Origin: Flavobacterium sp. SUN052
GTDB taxonomy: Bacteria; Bacteroidota; Bacteroidia; Flavobacteriales; Flavobacteriaceae
Direction: 5' to 3'
Assembly (NCBI RefSeq): GCF_028867935.1
Contig: NZ_JAPQNS010000015.1
Span: 1-64,000, forward strand
DNA length: 64,000 nucleotides
Notes under the pieces: generated by a model
Told to the model about the DNA's origin: nothing
What the model saw: the letters and a program-made list of their open reading frames with translations, nothing else
Databases searched by the model: none
Program-made: the position numbers and the translations under genes
Shown here: positions 51,391 through 61,060 of the stretch, piece after piece
How the letters are laid out: each line of letters starts with the position of its first letter
How positions within the stretch are numbered: position 1 is the first letter of the stretch

Positions 51391-53679
51391 TTACTTCTTT
51401 GTTGGTTTGGCCGCCATGTAAAAGGTTAACGTCCCGCCTTTCAAAATATCGCTGTGGGTGATTACGGGCTGGGTCAGAACCCTGCCGTTCAACAGCACTT
51501 TCTGCACATACACATTCTTGTCGCTCTGGTTGATAGCATCAACCTGGAACGACTTTCCATTTTCAAGCTGCAATCGGGCACTCTTCACCGAAGGACTTCC
51601 TAACGAATAGGCTTCGGAGCCAGGGGCCACCGGGTAAAAACCCATTGACGAAAACATATACCAGGCGCTCATCTGGCCGCAATCGTCGTTGCCTCCCAGT
51701 CCGTCGGGGGTCGACTTATACTGCATGTTCAGAATTGTTCGTACACGTTCCTGCGTTTTCCAGGGTTGACCAGCCCAGTTGTACAGATAAGCCACGTGGT
51801 GAGCCGGTTCGTTGCCGTGAATGTAGCCGCCAATGATACCTTCGCGGGTAATGTCTTCGGTTTCAGCAAAAAACTTGTCGGGCAGGTTCATAGCAAAAAG
51901 CGTGTCGAGCCGGGCGGCAAATTTGGCTGGCCCACCCATGTATTGAACAAGCGCAGCCGGGTCGTGCGGAACAAAAAAGCTGAAGTTCCAGGAGTTGCCT
52001 TCTATGAAACCCTGATTATGGGTACTATACACATCGAACTCTTTTTTGAACGAGCCATTGGCCAGTCGCGGACGCATAAAACCGATTGACTTATCGAATA
52101 CATTCTGCCAGTTTTCGGAGCGTTTTCGGTACGTTTCATAAATGTCCTGCCGATTGAGTTTTTTAGCCAGTTGGGCTATGCACCAGTCATCGTAAGCGTA
52201 CTCCAGCGTATTCGACACCGACGTACCGTTGGCTTCTGACGGAATATACCCCCGGTCAATGTACTCGCCAATACCTTCGTAAGTGCGGTGATTAGCCGTG
52301 GCAATGCAGGCATCCAATGCTTTTTGGGCATCGCCCTTGTATACACCCTTGATCACGGCATCAGCCAGCACCGACACGCTATGGTAACCGCTCATGCACC
52401 AGTTGTCGTTGGCATAATGCGACCAGATCGGCAGCATTTTCAGCGCACTTTGGTCGTAGTGTTTCATCATAGACTGCACCATATCGCTGTTGCGGGTTGG
52501 CTGGATCAGGTTGAAAAACGGGTGCAACGTCCGATAGGTATCCCAGAGCGAAAAGGTCGTATAATTTGTAAAGCCATCTGCCTGGTGAACGCCCTGATCC
52601 AAGCCTTTGTACTGACCATTGGCATCCATATAAGTCGTTGGATTGACGAAAGCATGGTACATCGACGTGTAAAAATTCACCTTGTCGGTCTCCGATGCAT
52701 CAATCTGAATCTTGTTAAGTTCACGATTCCAGTCGGCCTGGGCTTTTGCTTTCACCTGCTCAAAATTCCAATGGGGAACCTCTGCCTTCATATTGGCCAG
52801 CGCGTTTTCCTGGCTCACAGGCGATAAAGCCATTTTCACCTGCACTTTCTCCCCCTCCTGGGTGTCGAAGTCGAAATACATTCGGATCCGCTTGCCCGCC
52901 AGCTCAGGAAAGTTGCGGGTCTGGTCGAACTTCCTCCAGAAGCCTTTGTATACCTGCGGTTTATCCAGATTCTTTTGACCGTATGATTTGAAGGGCTTAG
53001 AAAATGACAAGGTAAAATATACCGTTCGGGTGCGGGCCCATCCGTTGGTTTGCCGATAACCCGTTATCAGCGTATCGTTGACTACGCGCACATACGTCCA
53101 AACCACCTTATCATCGTAATTATAAATGCCGTGGGTTAGATCGAGAATGATGTGCGATTGATCGGACTTTGGAAACGTGTATTGATGAAACCCCACCCGA
53201 TTAGAAGCCGTCAGCTCGGCCAGAATTCCGTGGTCGTCCAGTTTCACTTTGTAATAGCCTGCCTGGGCCACTTCGTTGGCGTGTGAAAACCCGGACCGGT
53301 ATCCACTCTTCGGGTTCGAGGCTACGCCCGGATTCAACTGCAATTCGCCCTGAGTGGGCATAATCAGAAAATCGCCCAGGTCGGAGTGGCCCGTCCCGCT
53401 AAAATGGGTGTGGCTGAACCCGACAATCGTTTTGTCCTCGTGTTTATAGCCTGCACAATATTTATAGACATCACCGTTGTATTTGCCGTTAAATTCGTAC
53501 GACAGCGTATCGGTATCAGGACTCAGCTGAACGGCTCCGAAGGGTACGGTAGCGCCCGGAAACGTATGCCCCATTTTTTCGGTGCCAATCAGCGGATGGA
53601 CAAAAGGGACTAGATTCTGTTGAGCGAAAGAGAGGAAAACGAGAAATTGAAAAAGGATCGTGAGGGTAACTTTTGTCAT
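51391..53679 (-). CDS. GH92 family alpha-mannosidase, secreted
   Basis: The protein has 762 residues with a signal peptide (VTLTILFQFLVFLSFAQQ). The GH92 hallmark starts at VHPLIGTEKMGHTFPGATVPFG, and CAGYKHEDKTIVGFSHTHFSG, SLWDTYRTLHPF, GGYIHGNEPAHHVAYLYNWAG and GGNDDCGQMSAWYMFSSMG follow. These include the conserved acidic residues used in calcium-dependent inversion. GH92 enzymes remove alpha-linked mannose, mostly exo, from glycans. It acts in the periplasm or outside. No susC/D pair is adjacent, so it is not in a typical polysaccharide locus. Confidence 0.95.
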   Translation of the reverse strand: MTKVTLTILFQFLVFLSFAQQNLVPFVHPLIGTEKMGHTFPGATVPFGAVQLSPDTDTLSYEFNGKYNGDVYKYCAGYKHEDKTIVGFSHTHFSGTGHSDLGDFLIMPTQGELQLNPGVASNPKSGYRSGFSHANEVAQAGYYKVKLDDHGILAELTASNRVGFHQYTFPKSDQSHIILDLTHGIYNYDDKVVWTYVRVVNDTLITGYRQTNGWARTRTVYFTLSFSKPFKSYGQKNLDKPQVYKGFWRKFDQTRNFPELAGKRIRMYFDFDTQEGEKVQVKMALSPVSQENALANMKAEVPHWNFEQVKAKAQADWNRELNKIQIDASETDKVNFYTSMYHAFVNPTTYMDANGQYKGLDQGVHQADGFTNYTTFSLWDTYRTLHPFFNLIQPTRNSDMVQSMMKHYDQSALKMLPIWSHYANDNWCMSGYHSVSVLADAVIKGVYKGDAQKALDACIATANHRTYEGIGEYIDRGYIPSEANGTSVSNTLEYAYDDWCIAQLAKKLNRQDIYETYRKRSENWQNVFDKSIGFMRPRLANGSFKKEFDVYSTHNQGFIEGNSWNFSFFVPHDPAALVQYMGGPAKFAARLDTLFAMNLPDKFFAETEDITREGIIGGYIHGNEPAHHVAYLYNWAGQPWKTQERVRTILNMQYKSTPDGLGGNDDCGQMSAWYMFSSMGFYPVAPGSEAYSLGSPSVKSARLQLENGKSFQVDAINQSDKNVYVQKVLLNGRVLTQPVITHSDILKGGTLTFYMAAKPTKK

Positions 53680-53757
53680 TTTTTTAGGAGGGAGCTGCCA
53701 GGTGATTAATAGAAGGGCAAAAGGTACAAAAAGACGGCGGCATTACTCGACTGTATC

Positions 53758-54672
53758 CTAAACGGCTTTGTGCGTTGCGGCTACGGGTTGGGTAAAAGGG
53801 TGTTTGATCGATGGGAAAGTACGCTGAACAGTACTGTGAATACGTACAATAGCGGTGTTAATTTCCTCTGTTGTCAGCGCGGGCTGAAACACCACATTTT
53901 GCACCATCGTAATCTCTTCCGGCCCCAGGTAAATGGTGGCAACCTGCATCACCTTCAACACAGCCGGATCGGTTTCGGTGAGCCGCATTAGCTGTTGCTG
54001 CGTATCAGGGTCTACGCCCTCGCCCAGTAGCAGACTCTTGCTCTCACGAGCCAGCACGATGGCCACACCAACCAGTAGCAAGCCAATCAGAATCGAAGCC
54101 ATCCCGTCGAATGTAGGATTTTGGAGCGTATGCCCCAGAAACACGCCCAAAAAGGCGATGATCAGTCCTAGTACATCAGATGCATCTTCGAATAAAACAG
54201 TGAACGTAGCGGAGTCTTTGCTGTCTTTTACAGCTGCCCAAAACGACTGTTTGCCCCGTTGTGCATTGAACGCCCGCCAAGCCGTCGACAGCGAGTAGCC
54301 ATCGAGCACCAGCGCGATACCCAGCACCACATAATTCCAGAACGGATCTTTGATCGGCTCCGGGTGCTGAATATGGGTAATCCCTTCGTACAGCGACACC
54401 CCTCCCCCGATGGCAAAGATGAGCAAGGCTACCACATACGCCCAGAAGTATTGCTCCCGCCCGTACCCGAACGGCCGTTTCTGATCGGGTGGTCGCTGGC
54501 TCCGGCGAATACCCAGCAATAATAGAAGTTCGTTTAGCGTATCGACCAGCGAGTGAATTCCCTCCGACAGCATAGCCGAGCTACCGGTCATACCGGCTAC
54601 AATGAATTTGGTGGTTGCAATGCCCAGATTGGCCACCATGGCCGTGTAGATTGGCGTGTTAGATGATGCCAT
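53758..54672 (-). CDS. Cation diffusion facilitator family exporter
   Basis: The protein has 304 residues and about six membrane helices. The metal-site motif in helix 2 is seen as EGIHSLVDTLNELLLLLG (His and Asp spaced as HxxxD), and FGYGREQYFWAYVVALLIFAIGGG and FEDASDVLGLIIAFLGVFLG carry the second pair. A C-terminal cytoplasmic domain follows. CDF proteins export Zn, Co, Mn or similar divalent metals in exchange for protons. Metal not determinable. It lies 78 bp upstream of the GH92 start on the same strand. Confidence 0.9.
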   Translation of the reverse strand: MASSNTPIYTAMVANLGIATTKFIVAGMTGSSAMLSEGIHSLVDTLNELLLLLGIRRSQRPPDQKRPFGYGREQYFWAYVVALLIFAIGGGVSLYEGITHIQHPEPIKDPFWNYVVLGIALVLDGYSLSTAWRAFNAQRGKQSFWAAVKDSKDSATFTVLFEDASDVLGLIIAFLGVFLGHTLQNPTFDGMASILIGLLLVGVAIVLARESKSLLLGEGVDPDTQQQLMRLTETDPAVLKVMQVATIYLGPEEITMVQNVVFQPALTTEEINTAIVRIHSTVQRTFPSIKHPFTQPVAATHKAV

Positions 54673-54801
54673 ACGAACTAAACCGATAGTAGGAGCCGAT
54701 GTTTAGTACCGGTATTTACCAAGACGAATACTGGTTTTAATCCAGCCAGAAATTACCCTATTGTGCTAATCGTGAAGTGCAGGGCTCAGATGCAATGATA
54801 C

Positions 54802-54829
54802 AAAAAGCCCCGAACAATTGGCCGGGGCT
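54802..54829 (-). terminator. Terminator of the 1399-residue surface protein gene
   Basis: On the minus strand AGCCCCG (54823-54829) pairs with CGGGGCT (54806-54812) around a ten-base loop and is followed by TTTT. It lies 30 bases after the stop. Confidence 0.78.
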
Positions 54830-54858
54830 GTACTCATTTCAATTAATGTAATCTACTT

Positions 54859-57800
54859 TCACATGGCCCCCATTACCGTTATCCGACACCCGTTGGCGCC
54901 GATGACAGTGATATTATAAGGTCCGGGCTGCGTGATGAGAAAGTAGCCCGTGGAATTAGTCTCGATCTGGCGAATTTCGTAGCCGTTTATCCGGTCAATC
55001 ATCTTCACACGCTCATACGATGCACCACCTGATACCTGTACCACCAGACCAGCAGGCGTGTTGTTGACGAAGAAAGCAGGGATAGGTAGAGCATCAACCA
55101 GCACACTTGCTGTACGTTGAGTTCCCTGACCAGCGCTCGACACCTGAAGGGTGAAGCTCTGCGTTCCTGAGCCTGTCATTGTCACCACCTGACTGAATAA
55201 AGACGCGTTGTCTGTACCCTGCACCGCGTTGACCCCGTTGGTGAGCGTGTAGCTGTAGCTCCCAATGAAATTACCCACTGTAGCCGTAAACGTTGTCAGA
55301 CTCCCGGAACATACCCGTGGCGGATTAGCCGTCAGGCCAACCAGTGTAGGTGTGGGAAATGGCGTGGTAAAACTCTCCACCAATCCGTAGGCAATACTTA
55401 CACTGTTGATGGCGTAGGCCCTTACGAAATAAACCGTGCCGGCCGTCAAGCCGCTGACAATCTGCGAAAAAGCCCCTGTACCCTGCCCTATGATTACTCT
55501 CGTATCAGCCGTGGTGGGTAACGAATTACTGGTACTGTAAACAACCCCGCGCTCACTCACGCCCGCGCCACCATCGGCCGTCACCGTGCCCCCCAGGGTA
55601 GCACTGTTAACCGTTACACCGGTAGCTGGCGTAGTAACCACGCTGGGCTTATCAAGCGTGGAAAAGCTCTGAACGGCCCCATAAGCAGTCCCCACGCCGT
55701 TGGTTGCGTAGGCCCGGACCGAATAAACCGTACCCGGAGTAAGGCCTATCACTACATCGCCAAAACTCCCCGTCCCTGTACCAAATGTTTGTTTAGTATC
55801 ACTGGCAGTAGGCGTACTACTACCCAACACATATATTACTCCCCGCTCGGTTACGGCAGAATATCCATCGGTCGTTACGGTACCGCCCAGGGTGGCCTGG
55901 GTCGCCGTTACGTTGCTGGGAACCGTAGTTGTCACGGTGGCAAGCTGCACAAAACTCAGGGAGATTGTGCCCGAAGCCGTGTTACCATTACCCGCACCGT
56001 CCTGGGCTACATTGGCGCCAATACTCACATTAACCGTACCAGCAGCCGAAGGCACCACGCTGAAGCTGTAGAAACTGCCACTGCCCAGTAAGTTGCTCAC
56101 CATGCCATTCGTGACGGTGATGTCCGAGCTGATGAGCCCCGTCACCGATTCGGAGAAGGAAGCCGTAAAGGGAATGGGGCTGGTTACGGTTGTCGTAGAA
56201 GCGATAGTAGTCAGCGTTACCGAAGGGGGCGCGGTATCAACTGTAAAACTATTGCTCGGGCTGTTGGCACTAGGTGGCTGACTGCTCAACTGCGCGGTAG
56301 CATACACGGTGTGTCCACCCTGACTTAAAGCCACTGGCTGATTCAGCGACCAGGTACCGTTGGTAGCCGTGGTGGCACCGCTGCTGGTCCCATCAACCAC
56401 TACCGTCACAGAACTACCCACCGTGGCAGTGCCCGAATAGGTGGGCGTGGCCGTATTGATCTTTGTCCCATTGGTCGGAACCAGCACCAGGGGCGTGGCC
56501 GTAGGCTGGATAAGAGTCAGAGAGCGGCTGGCGGAGCAGCCATTCGCATCGGTGACCGTAACGGTATAGTTTCCGGCGCTCAGGCTGGTAATCGTGGCGG
56601 TGCCGTCGCCGGTGGGATTTCCCGGCGTCCAGTTATAAGAATAAGGAGATGATCCCTGGCTAACGCTCACAGAAGCAGCTCCATCACTCCCCCCAGCGGT
56701 TGTGACATTGGTGAAGGAGGTGACCAGCGACAGAGCCGGAGGCTGGGTGATGGTAAAGGACGTGATGGCTGTAAAGCCTGAATTCGTTACCGTCACTGTC
56801 ACGCTGTAATTCCCTGCTGTCAGGCCCGTAACGGCGGAAGTGGTCTGGGCCAGGGTGGTGTTGATGCTGGTATTACGGTAGAGATAACTGAATGGCCCCA
56901 ACTCTCCACTGGCCGTGACGGTGGCCGAGCCATTAGCGGCCCCGTTGCAGGTGAGATTAGCCTGGCTGGAAACAGTAGCCGTGAGTTCATTGACATTGGT
57001 AACGTTGACTGTTATCGTTGCCGAACTGCTCAGTGGGGGCGTACCGGTATCGGTAACCTTAACGGTAAGTGCATAAGTGGGGGTAACTTCATAATTGAGC
57101 GCGGCCGAATTCGTGACAAATAATTGTCCTGTGGTTGCGTTGATGGCGAAGGTGTTGTTGGTGTTGCCCCCGGTGATGCTATAACTCAGTGTCTGGCCCG
57201 CATCGGCATCGCTGGCGGCAATGACAGCACCGACTGTGGTGCCGTTAACCGAGTTTTCGGCAATGGATCGGGTCTGGTTGGCGATAGCCGGAGCCGTATT
57301 AGGCGTACCCGTCACTTGGATTCGATCAAATGCGAGCTCTTCTGCCCCGTCGCTGTTGATTAGAATCTGAAAATCGACTGATTCACCTGTAACAGCGGGC
57401 GGCAGGGCGAAATCTACGTTTTGGAGCGTTAAGTTCAGTGCCGTTCCACCAGCGTCAGCAACGCCGTTCAGGTCGGCGTCGCGCCGAAGCTCACCGGCAG
57501 TATTTGCAGTAGCATTGTCTCCATAGAAAGCACCGAACAGCACCCAGCTACCTCCGTTGATCCGGTAATAGAAGCGCACATAGTCGTCGTTCTCCCACTG
57601 GGTAAGGGCCGTAACGCCCAGCCGGATATTGACGTGGAGGTTGGTGTAATTGGCCGCGTTGACCGGTGCCAACGTCATCGTACCAATGTCGACTAGGTTC
57701 GGGTTAGTTGGGTTTGAGGTACCTTCGGCATACCAGTAATATGAACCACTAATGTTGCTGATCGAGTTCTGAGCACAGGTATATGGGTTGAGGTTGGTGC

Positions 57801-59058
57801 GCAGAAAACCCAGACACGGAGTGGTACTCGTCCAGGTATCAGTCGAGTACCGAGTTCCCTCGCCATTGCTTTCAAAATCCTCCGTATAGGGCAGTGCGGC
57901 CGGCGTATTGAGCTGCGAATTGACGAAAATTGTCCGCGACTGAGCATTAGACGTATTAGTCCCGTCGCGCACGATAAACGTGACCAGACGGTTGCCACCA
58001 ATGGCTGATACTGTTTCCGTGTTCTGGTAACGGACTGAGCCGAGTGCCGTTTGGTAGTTCGCCAGCGTCGCTGTACCCGACAACGTTAGCACTCCTGAAT
58101 TCGAGTCGTATGAGCCGCTGATGCCATTCTGGTTGGTAAAAGTTAAAATATCCTGCGTGTTGACGAAGCCAGTCGAAAGCGCTACCGTTGCACCAGTTAG
58201 CGTCGTGTTATTGGGATAAGCCACCGTCAGCGACGAACTGATGGGTATGGCTGCGGCATCTTCGTTGTAGTTCAGGATGGTACTTTCTATATTGGCCAAT
58301 ACAGGTGGTGCCGTAGTACTTGCTGTCCCCAAAACGCGGATATCATCGAAGGCAAGCTCCTCGGTGCCGCCATTCGTGTCTACCTCAACCTGTACCTGAA
58401 TAGTTGAGCCGGTACCGGATACATTGAAGGTGAAGTCCTGCATTGTTTGCGTCACCACCGGTGCCGACGTATTGTCGAACGACTGGTTGTTCAGGTTCAA
58501 ATCCTGCCGGAGATTACCCGCAGTAGCTCCTGCGGCATTATCGCCCACGAACTGCCCGATCGTTTGGAAGGCACCACCATCAACGCTGACTTTAACGCGT
58601 ACAAAATCGCTATTCTCCCACTGTAGCGCTGCATTAGCATAACCTGCTCCGCGGGCATCAGCAAACTTGACTTTTACCTGTATGTTATTGTAACCCGTAA
58701 TGGAAACGTTAGTCAGCGTTACCGTTGGGGCGGCACGAAGTGGTGGTAAGCCCTGGCCTCGCGCGCCTTCACTGGCCCAGAAGAAGGAGCCGTCAACGTT
58801 GCCGATGGTGGAAACCCCGCCAGTGGTGGGATTACCAAACGTGATAGTGCCGCCAAGAGACGTCACGGGGTTGTTTTCGCGCAGGAAATACTGCGCGGTA
58901 AAAGCTGGTGTTTCATCACGCCGGTCAAACGTGGTGGATGTGTAGCGTGTGCCCTCGCCATCGGTCTCGAAACTCTCCTGCTTTAGAATACTCTGCGCGC
59001 GGGCGGCACTCATACCCAAACAGCTGCCGAGGAAAAGAACTAGTAAGCGTAGTTTCAT
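54859..59058 (-). CDS. Large repeat-rich surface protein (cadherin, SprB, Ig- and Fn3-like modules)
   Basis: The protein has 1399 residues with a signal peptide (LRLLVLFLGSCLGMSAARAQ). Two related modules begin at FETDGEGTRYTST and FESNGEGTRYSTD, an internal duplication of about 200 residues. A cadherin-like module follows (AIANQTRSIAENSVNGTTVG, AINATTGQLFVTN). After it come SprB-like repeats (LTCNGAANGSATVTASG, YTVTVTDANGCSASRS), Ig-like modules, and two tandem Fn3-like repeats with ERGVIY/ERGVVY. It ends NGCRITVMGAM, with no sorting domain I recognise. Likely exported and adhesive. Confidence 0.82.
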   Translation of the reverse strand: MKLRLLVLFLGSCLGMSAARAQSILKQESFETDGEGTRYTSTTFDRRDETPAFTAQYFLRENNPVTSLGGTITFGNPTTGGVSTIGNVDGSFFWASEGARGQGLPPLRAAPTVTLTNVSITGYNNIQVKVKFADARGAGYANAALQWENSDFVRVKVSVDGGAFQTIGQFVGDNAAGATAGNLRQDLNLNNQSFDNTSAPVVTQTMQDFTFNVSGTGSTIQVQVEVDTNGGTEELAFDDIRVLGTASTTAPPVLANIESTILNYNEDAAAIPISSSLTVAYPNNTTLTGATVALSTGFVNTQDILTFTNQNGISGSYDSNSGVLTLSGTATLANYQTALGSVRYQNTETVSAIGGNRLVTFIVRDGTNTSNAQSRTIFVNSQLNTPAALPYTEDFESNGEGTRYSTDTWTSTTPCLGFLRTNLNPYTCAQNSISNISGSYYWYAEGTSNPTNPNLVDIGTMTLAPVNAANYTNLHVNIRLGVTALTQWENDDYVRFYYRINGGSWVLFGAFYGDNATANTAGELRRDADLNGVADAGGTALNLTLQNVDFALPPAVTGESVDFQILINSDGAEELAFDRIQVTGTPNTAPAIANQTRSIAENSVNGTTVGAVIAASDADAGQTLSYSITGGNTNNTFAINATTGQLFVTNSAALNYEVTPTYALTVKVTDTGTPPLSSSATITVNVTNVNELTATVSSQANLTCNGAANGSATVTASGELGPFSYLYRNTSINTTLAQTTSAVTGLTAGNYSVTVTVTNSGFTAITSFTITQPPALSLVTSFTNVTTAGGSDGAASVSVSQGSSPYSYNWTPGNPTGDGTATITSLSAGNYTVTVTDANGCSASRSLTLIQPTATPLVLVPTNGTKINTATPTYSGTATVGSSVTVVVDGTSSGATTATNGTWSLNQPVALSQGGHTVYATAQLSSQPPSANSPSNSFTVDTAPPSVTLTTIASTTTVTSPIPFTASFSESVTGLISSDITVTNGMVSNLLGSGSFYSFSVVPSAAGTVNVSIGANVAQDGAGNGNTASGTISLSFVQLATVTTTVPSNVTATQATLGGTVTTDGYSAVTERGVIYVLGSSTPTASDTKQTFGTGTGSFGDVVIGLTPGTVYSVRAYATNGVGTAYGAVQSFSTLDKPSVVTTPATGVTVNSATLGGTVTADGGAGVSERGVVYSTSNSLPTTADTRVIIGQGTGAFSQIVSGLTAGTVYFVRAYAINSVSIAYGLVESFTTPFPTPTLVGLTANPPRVCSGSLTTFTATVGNFIGSYSYTLTNGVNAVQGTDNASLFSQVVTMTGSGTQSFTLQVSSAGQGTQRTASVLVDALPIPAFFVNNTPAGLVVQVSGGASYERVKMIDRINGYEIRQIETNSTGYFLITQPGPYNITVIGANGCRITVMGAM

Positions 59059-59383
59059 AAATGTGAGTTAAAAACGTGAGAGTATAAAAACGGGCAATAC
59101 TGAAACAGCTCGGTAAGGAGTTGTTGCATGTTTCTAATAGCCGAAGAAGGAGTAGACTCGTCTCATCGCGAGAGGGCTCTAGAAAGGAAATGTACTGGGG
59201 AGGCTGCCATTAGGGTAATGATCTGCATCAAGGAACAGTCGTCAAAAGTTGACATAGATCATCATTATTCTACATTCCATGATCTACCAACCATATAGTT
59301 AGTAGATTTATGTTTAATAATAGTTGACTAATCTCTAGCAAAGCATTGATCTACATCCTTTTACTGTAACTTTTTTTAAGATG

Positions 59384-59401
59384 ATGTAAATATTTTTACA
59401 T
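59384..59401. promoter_or_regulatory. Operator-like palindrome in the long spacer
   Basis: ATGTAAA and TTTACAT are exact inverted 7-base arms separated by TATT. The symmetry and AT-rich nature recall a dimeric regulator site, but no regulator gene is adjacent. Confidence 0.35.
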
Positions 59402-59657
59402 ACACTTTTAGTCAAAGGGGTTTCCAAAACCATAAAGCAGCACACTAGGTCGGCAGATGGCTAATTTCTAATACAAATATATATTTAATTAATTTTTGTA
59501 TATAAAACTGACTTAATACTCCATGAACGCAGTCGGTTTATTGTTGCTCTCGGTTGTCTGTATCTTCCGGCTCTGCACCAAGCCTTTCTTTCGTAGGTTG
59601 TGCATCCTATCTGCTAAAATCGCTTAGGAACGATTCGTAAAAAATTTCCCGCAAAAG

Positions 59658-59689
59658 TTGGAAGTAAGTGCAAAGATGCCCTTTATTTG
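59658..59689 (+). promoter_or_regulatory. Promoter of the sterol-desaturase-like gene
   Basis: TTG at 59658-59660 and TTTATTTG at 59682-59689 are 21 bases apart, the same spacing as the mdh promoter. The -7 box differs from TAnnTTTG at one position. The start codon is 94 bp downstream. Confidence 0.45.
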
Positions 59690-59783
59690 CGTTCAACCTA
59701 CTAAATCAATAGATTATAAGTACTAATAGTCTATCTAACACCGGGAGTATTGGGGTATTTACAAACCGTGCCCGCCAGCAACT

Positions 59784-61031
59784 ATGACAATGACTTTACT
59801 AGCCCTAGCAATCCCGTTTTTTCTGCTTGTAATGGGGCTGGAATATGCCCTGGCGCGCTGGATGCAGAAAGACTATTTCCGCTTCAACGATTCGGTGGCT
59901 AACCTGAGCATTGGTATTGCCGAGCGGTTGATGGACTTGTTCACAATCGGAGCTTTCTACGTGCTGTATGATTACCTGCACCAGCGCTACGCTCTCTTCT
60001 CCATTACCCCGTCAGTCTGGACCTGGGTATCGTTGTTCGTCGCCACGGATTTTATCTGGTATTGGTATCACCGGCTGGCCCACGAGGTCAATTTGTTCTG
60101 GGCGGCACACGTGGTGCATCACCAAAGTGAGCAGTTCAATTATACCGTTTCGGCCCGGATCACCATTTTTCAGGCCGTTGTCCGCACCGGGTTTTGGGCG
60201 GTGCTACCCCTCATCGGGTTTCCGGCCAGCATGATTACCACCTTACTCCTGTTGCACGGCCTTTACCCGTTTTTTATTCATACCCGCACTATTGGCAAAC
60301 TCGGCCTGCTCGAATACGTGTTGGTAACGCCCTCTCACCACCGCGTTCACCACGCCAGCAATCCGCAGTATCTCGATAAAAACTACGGTGATGTACTTAT
60401 CATCTGGGACAAACTTTTTGGCACGTTCACGCCCGAAACCGAGCCACCCGTGTATGGGCTGACCAAACCCCTGGGGAGTTACAGCTTTCTGTGGCAACAT
60501 TTTCATTTCCTGCTCGAACTCCTTGTTTCCGTCCGGCAAACGCGTGGTTTCAGGGCTAAAGTACAGGTGCTGTTTGGCCGACCCGACCGGGTTAGTGAGC
60601 AGATTCGTCCGGTATTAGCAGCTCGTTTCCTGCCCGACAGTATTCACGCTAATGTACGGCACCCGACTAAACGCCCTCGATTTCGGGGCTACGTGGTGGG
60701 GCAAATGATCGGCGTGTTAGCAATGCTATTTGGCTTGCTGCTGCTGGAGGATCAGTTACCTATTCTGTGGCAGGCATTAACTGCCGGATTCATCCTGCTC
60801 ACGCTCGTAAACTGTGGTGCTCTGCTTGAACAACGCCGGTGGGTGCTAAACCTCGAATTGGCGCGCCTGGTGGTTCTGTGGGGCCTTCTGCTGGCCATTA
60901 CAGGTATCAAGATGCTCATTGTTGTAGCCTACATCGGCGGATTGTCGTGGTGGGTATACAAAACCGTCATCAGGCGGTATTACTTCCAGTTTTTGTACGG
61001 ACTAATGAATAAATCGGTTTACCAGAATTAA
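59784..61031 (+). CDS. Sterol desaturase/fatty-acid hydroxylase family membrane protein
   Basis: The protein has 415 residues. The di-iron histidine motifs are WYHRLAHEVNLFWAAHVVHHQS (HxxxH and HxxHH) and VTPSHHRVHHASN (HxxHH). Membrane segments precede and follow, and the C-terminal 130 residues add four hydrophobic helices, making it longer than the core family. Members hydroxylate or desaturate lipids using oxygen. The substrate is unknown. Followed by the TonB receptor gene 29 bp away on the same strand, so the two are probably one operon. Confidence 0.88.
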   Translation: MTMTLLALAIPFFLLVMGLEYALARWMQKDYFRFNDSVANLSIGIAERLMDLFTIGAFYVLYDYLHQRYALFSITPSVWTWVSLFVATDFIWYWYHRLAHEVNLFWAAHVVHHQSEQFNYTVSARITIFQAVVRTGFWAVLPLIGFPASMITTLLLLHGLYPFFIHTRTIGKLGLLEYVLVTPSHHRVHHASNPQYLDKNYGDVLIIWDKLFGTFTPETEPPVYGLTKPLGSYSFLWQHFHFLLELLVSVRQTRGFRAKVQVLFGRPDRVSEQIRPVLAARFLPDSIHANVRHPTKRPRFRGYVVGQMIGVLAMLFGLLLLEDQLPILWQALTAGFILLTLVNCGALLEQRRWVLNLELARLVVLWGLLLAITGIKMLIVVAYIGGLSWWVYKTVIRRYYFQFLYGLMNKSVYQN

Positions 61032-61060
61032 CTCACTACTTACACGACCACTAATTGAGA

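Larger units (their letters stand above)
59059..59783. other. 725-bp AT-rich divergent spacer
   Basis: This is the longest gene-free stretch. It is clearly richer in A+T than the flanks. It holds a palindrome ATGTAAATATTTTTACAT (59384-59401), an ATATAT-rich segment near 59477-59510, and a good promoter for the sterol-desaturase gene. On the minus strand TATATTTG near 59477-59487 fits a -7 box. No reading frame of credible composition was found. Confidence 0.6.
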
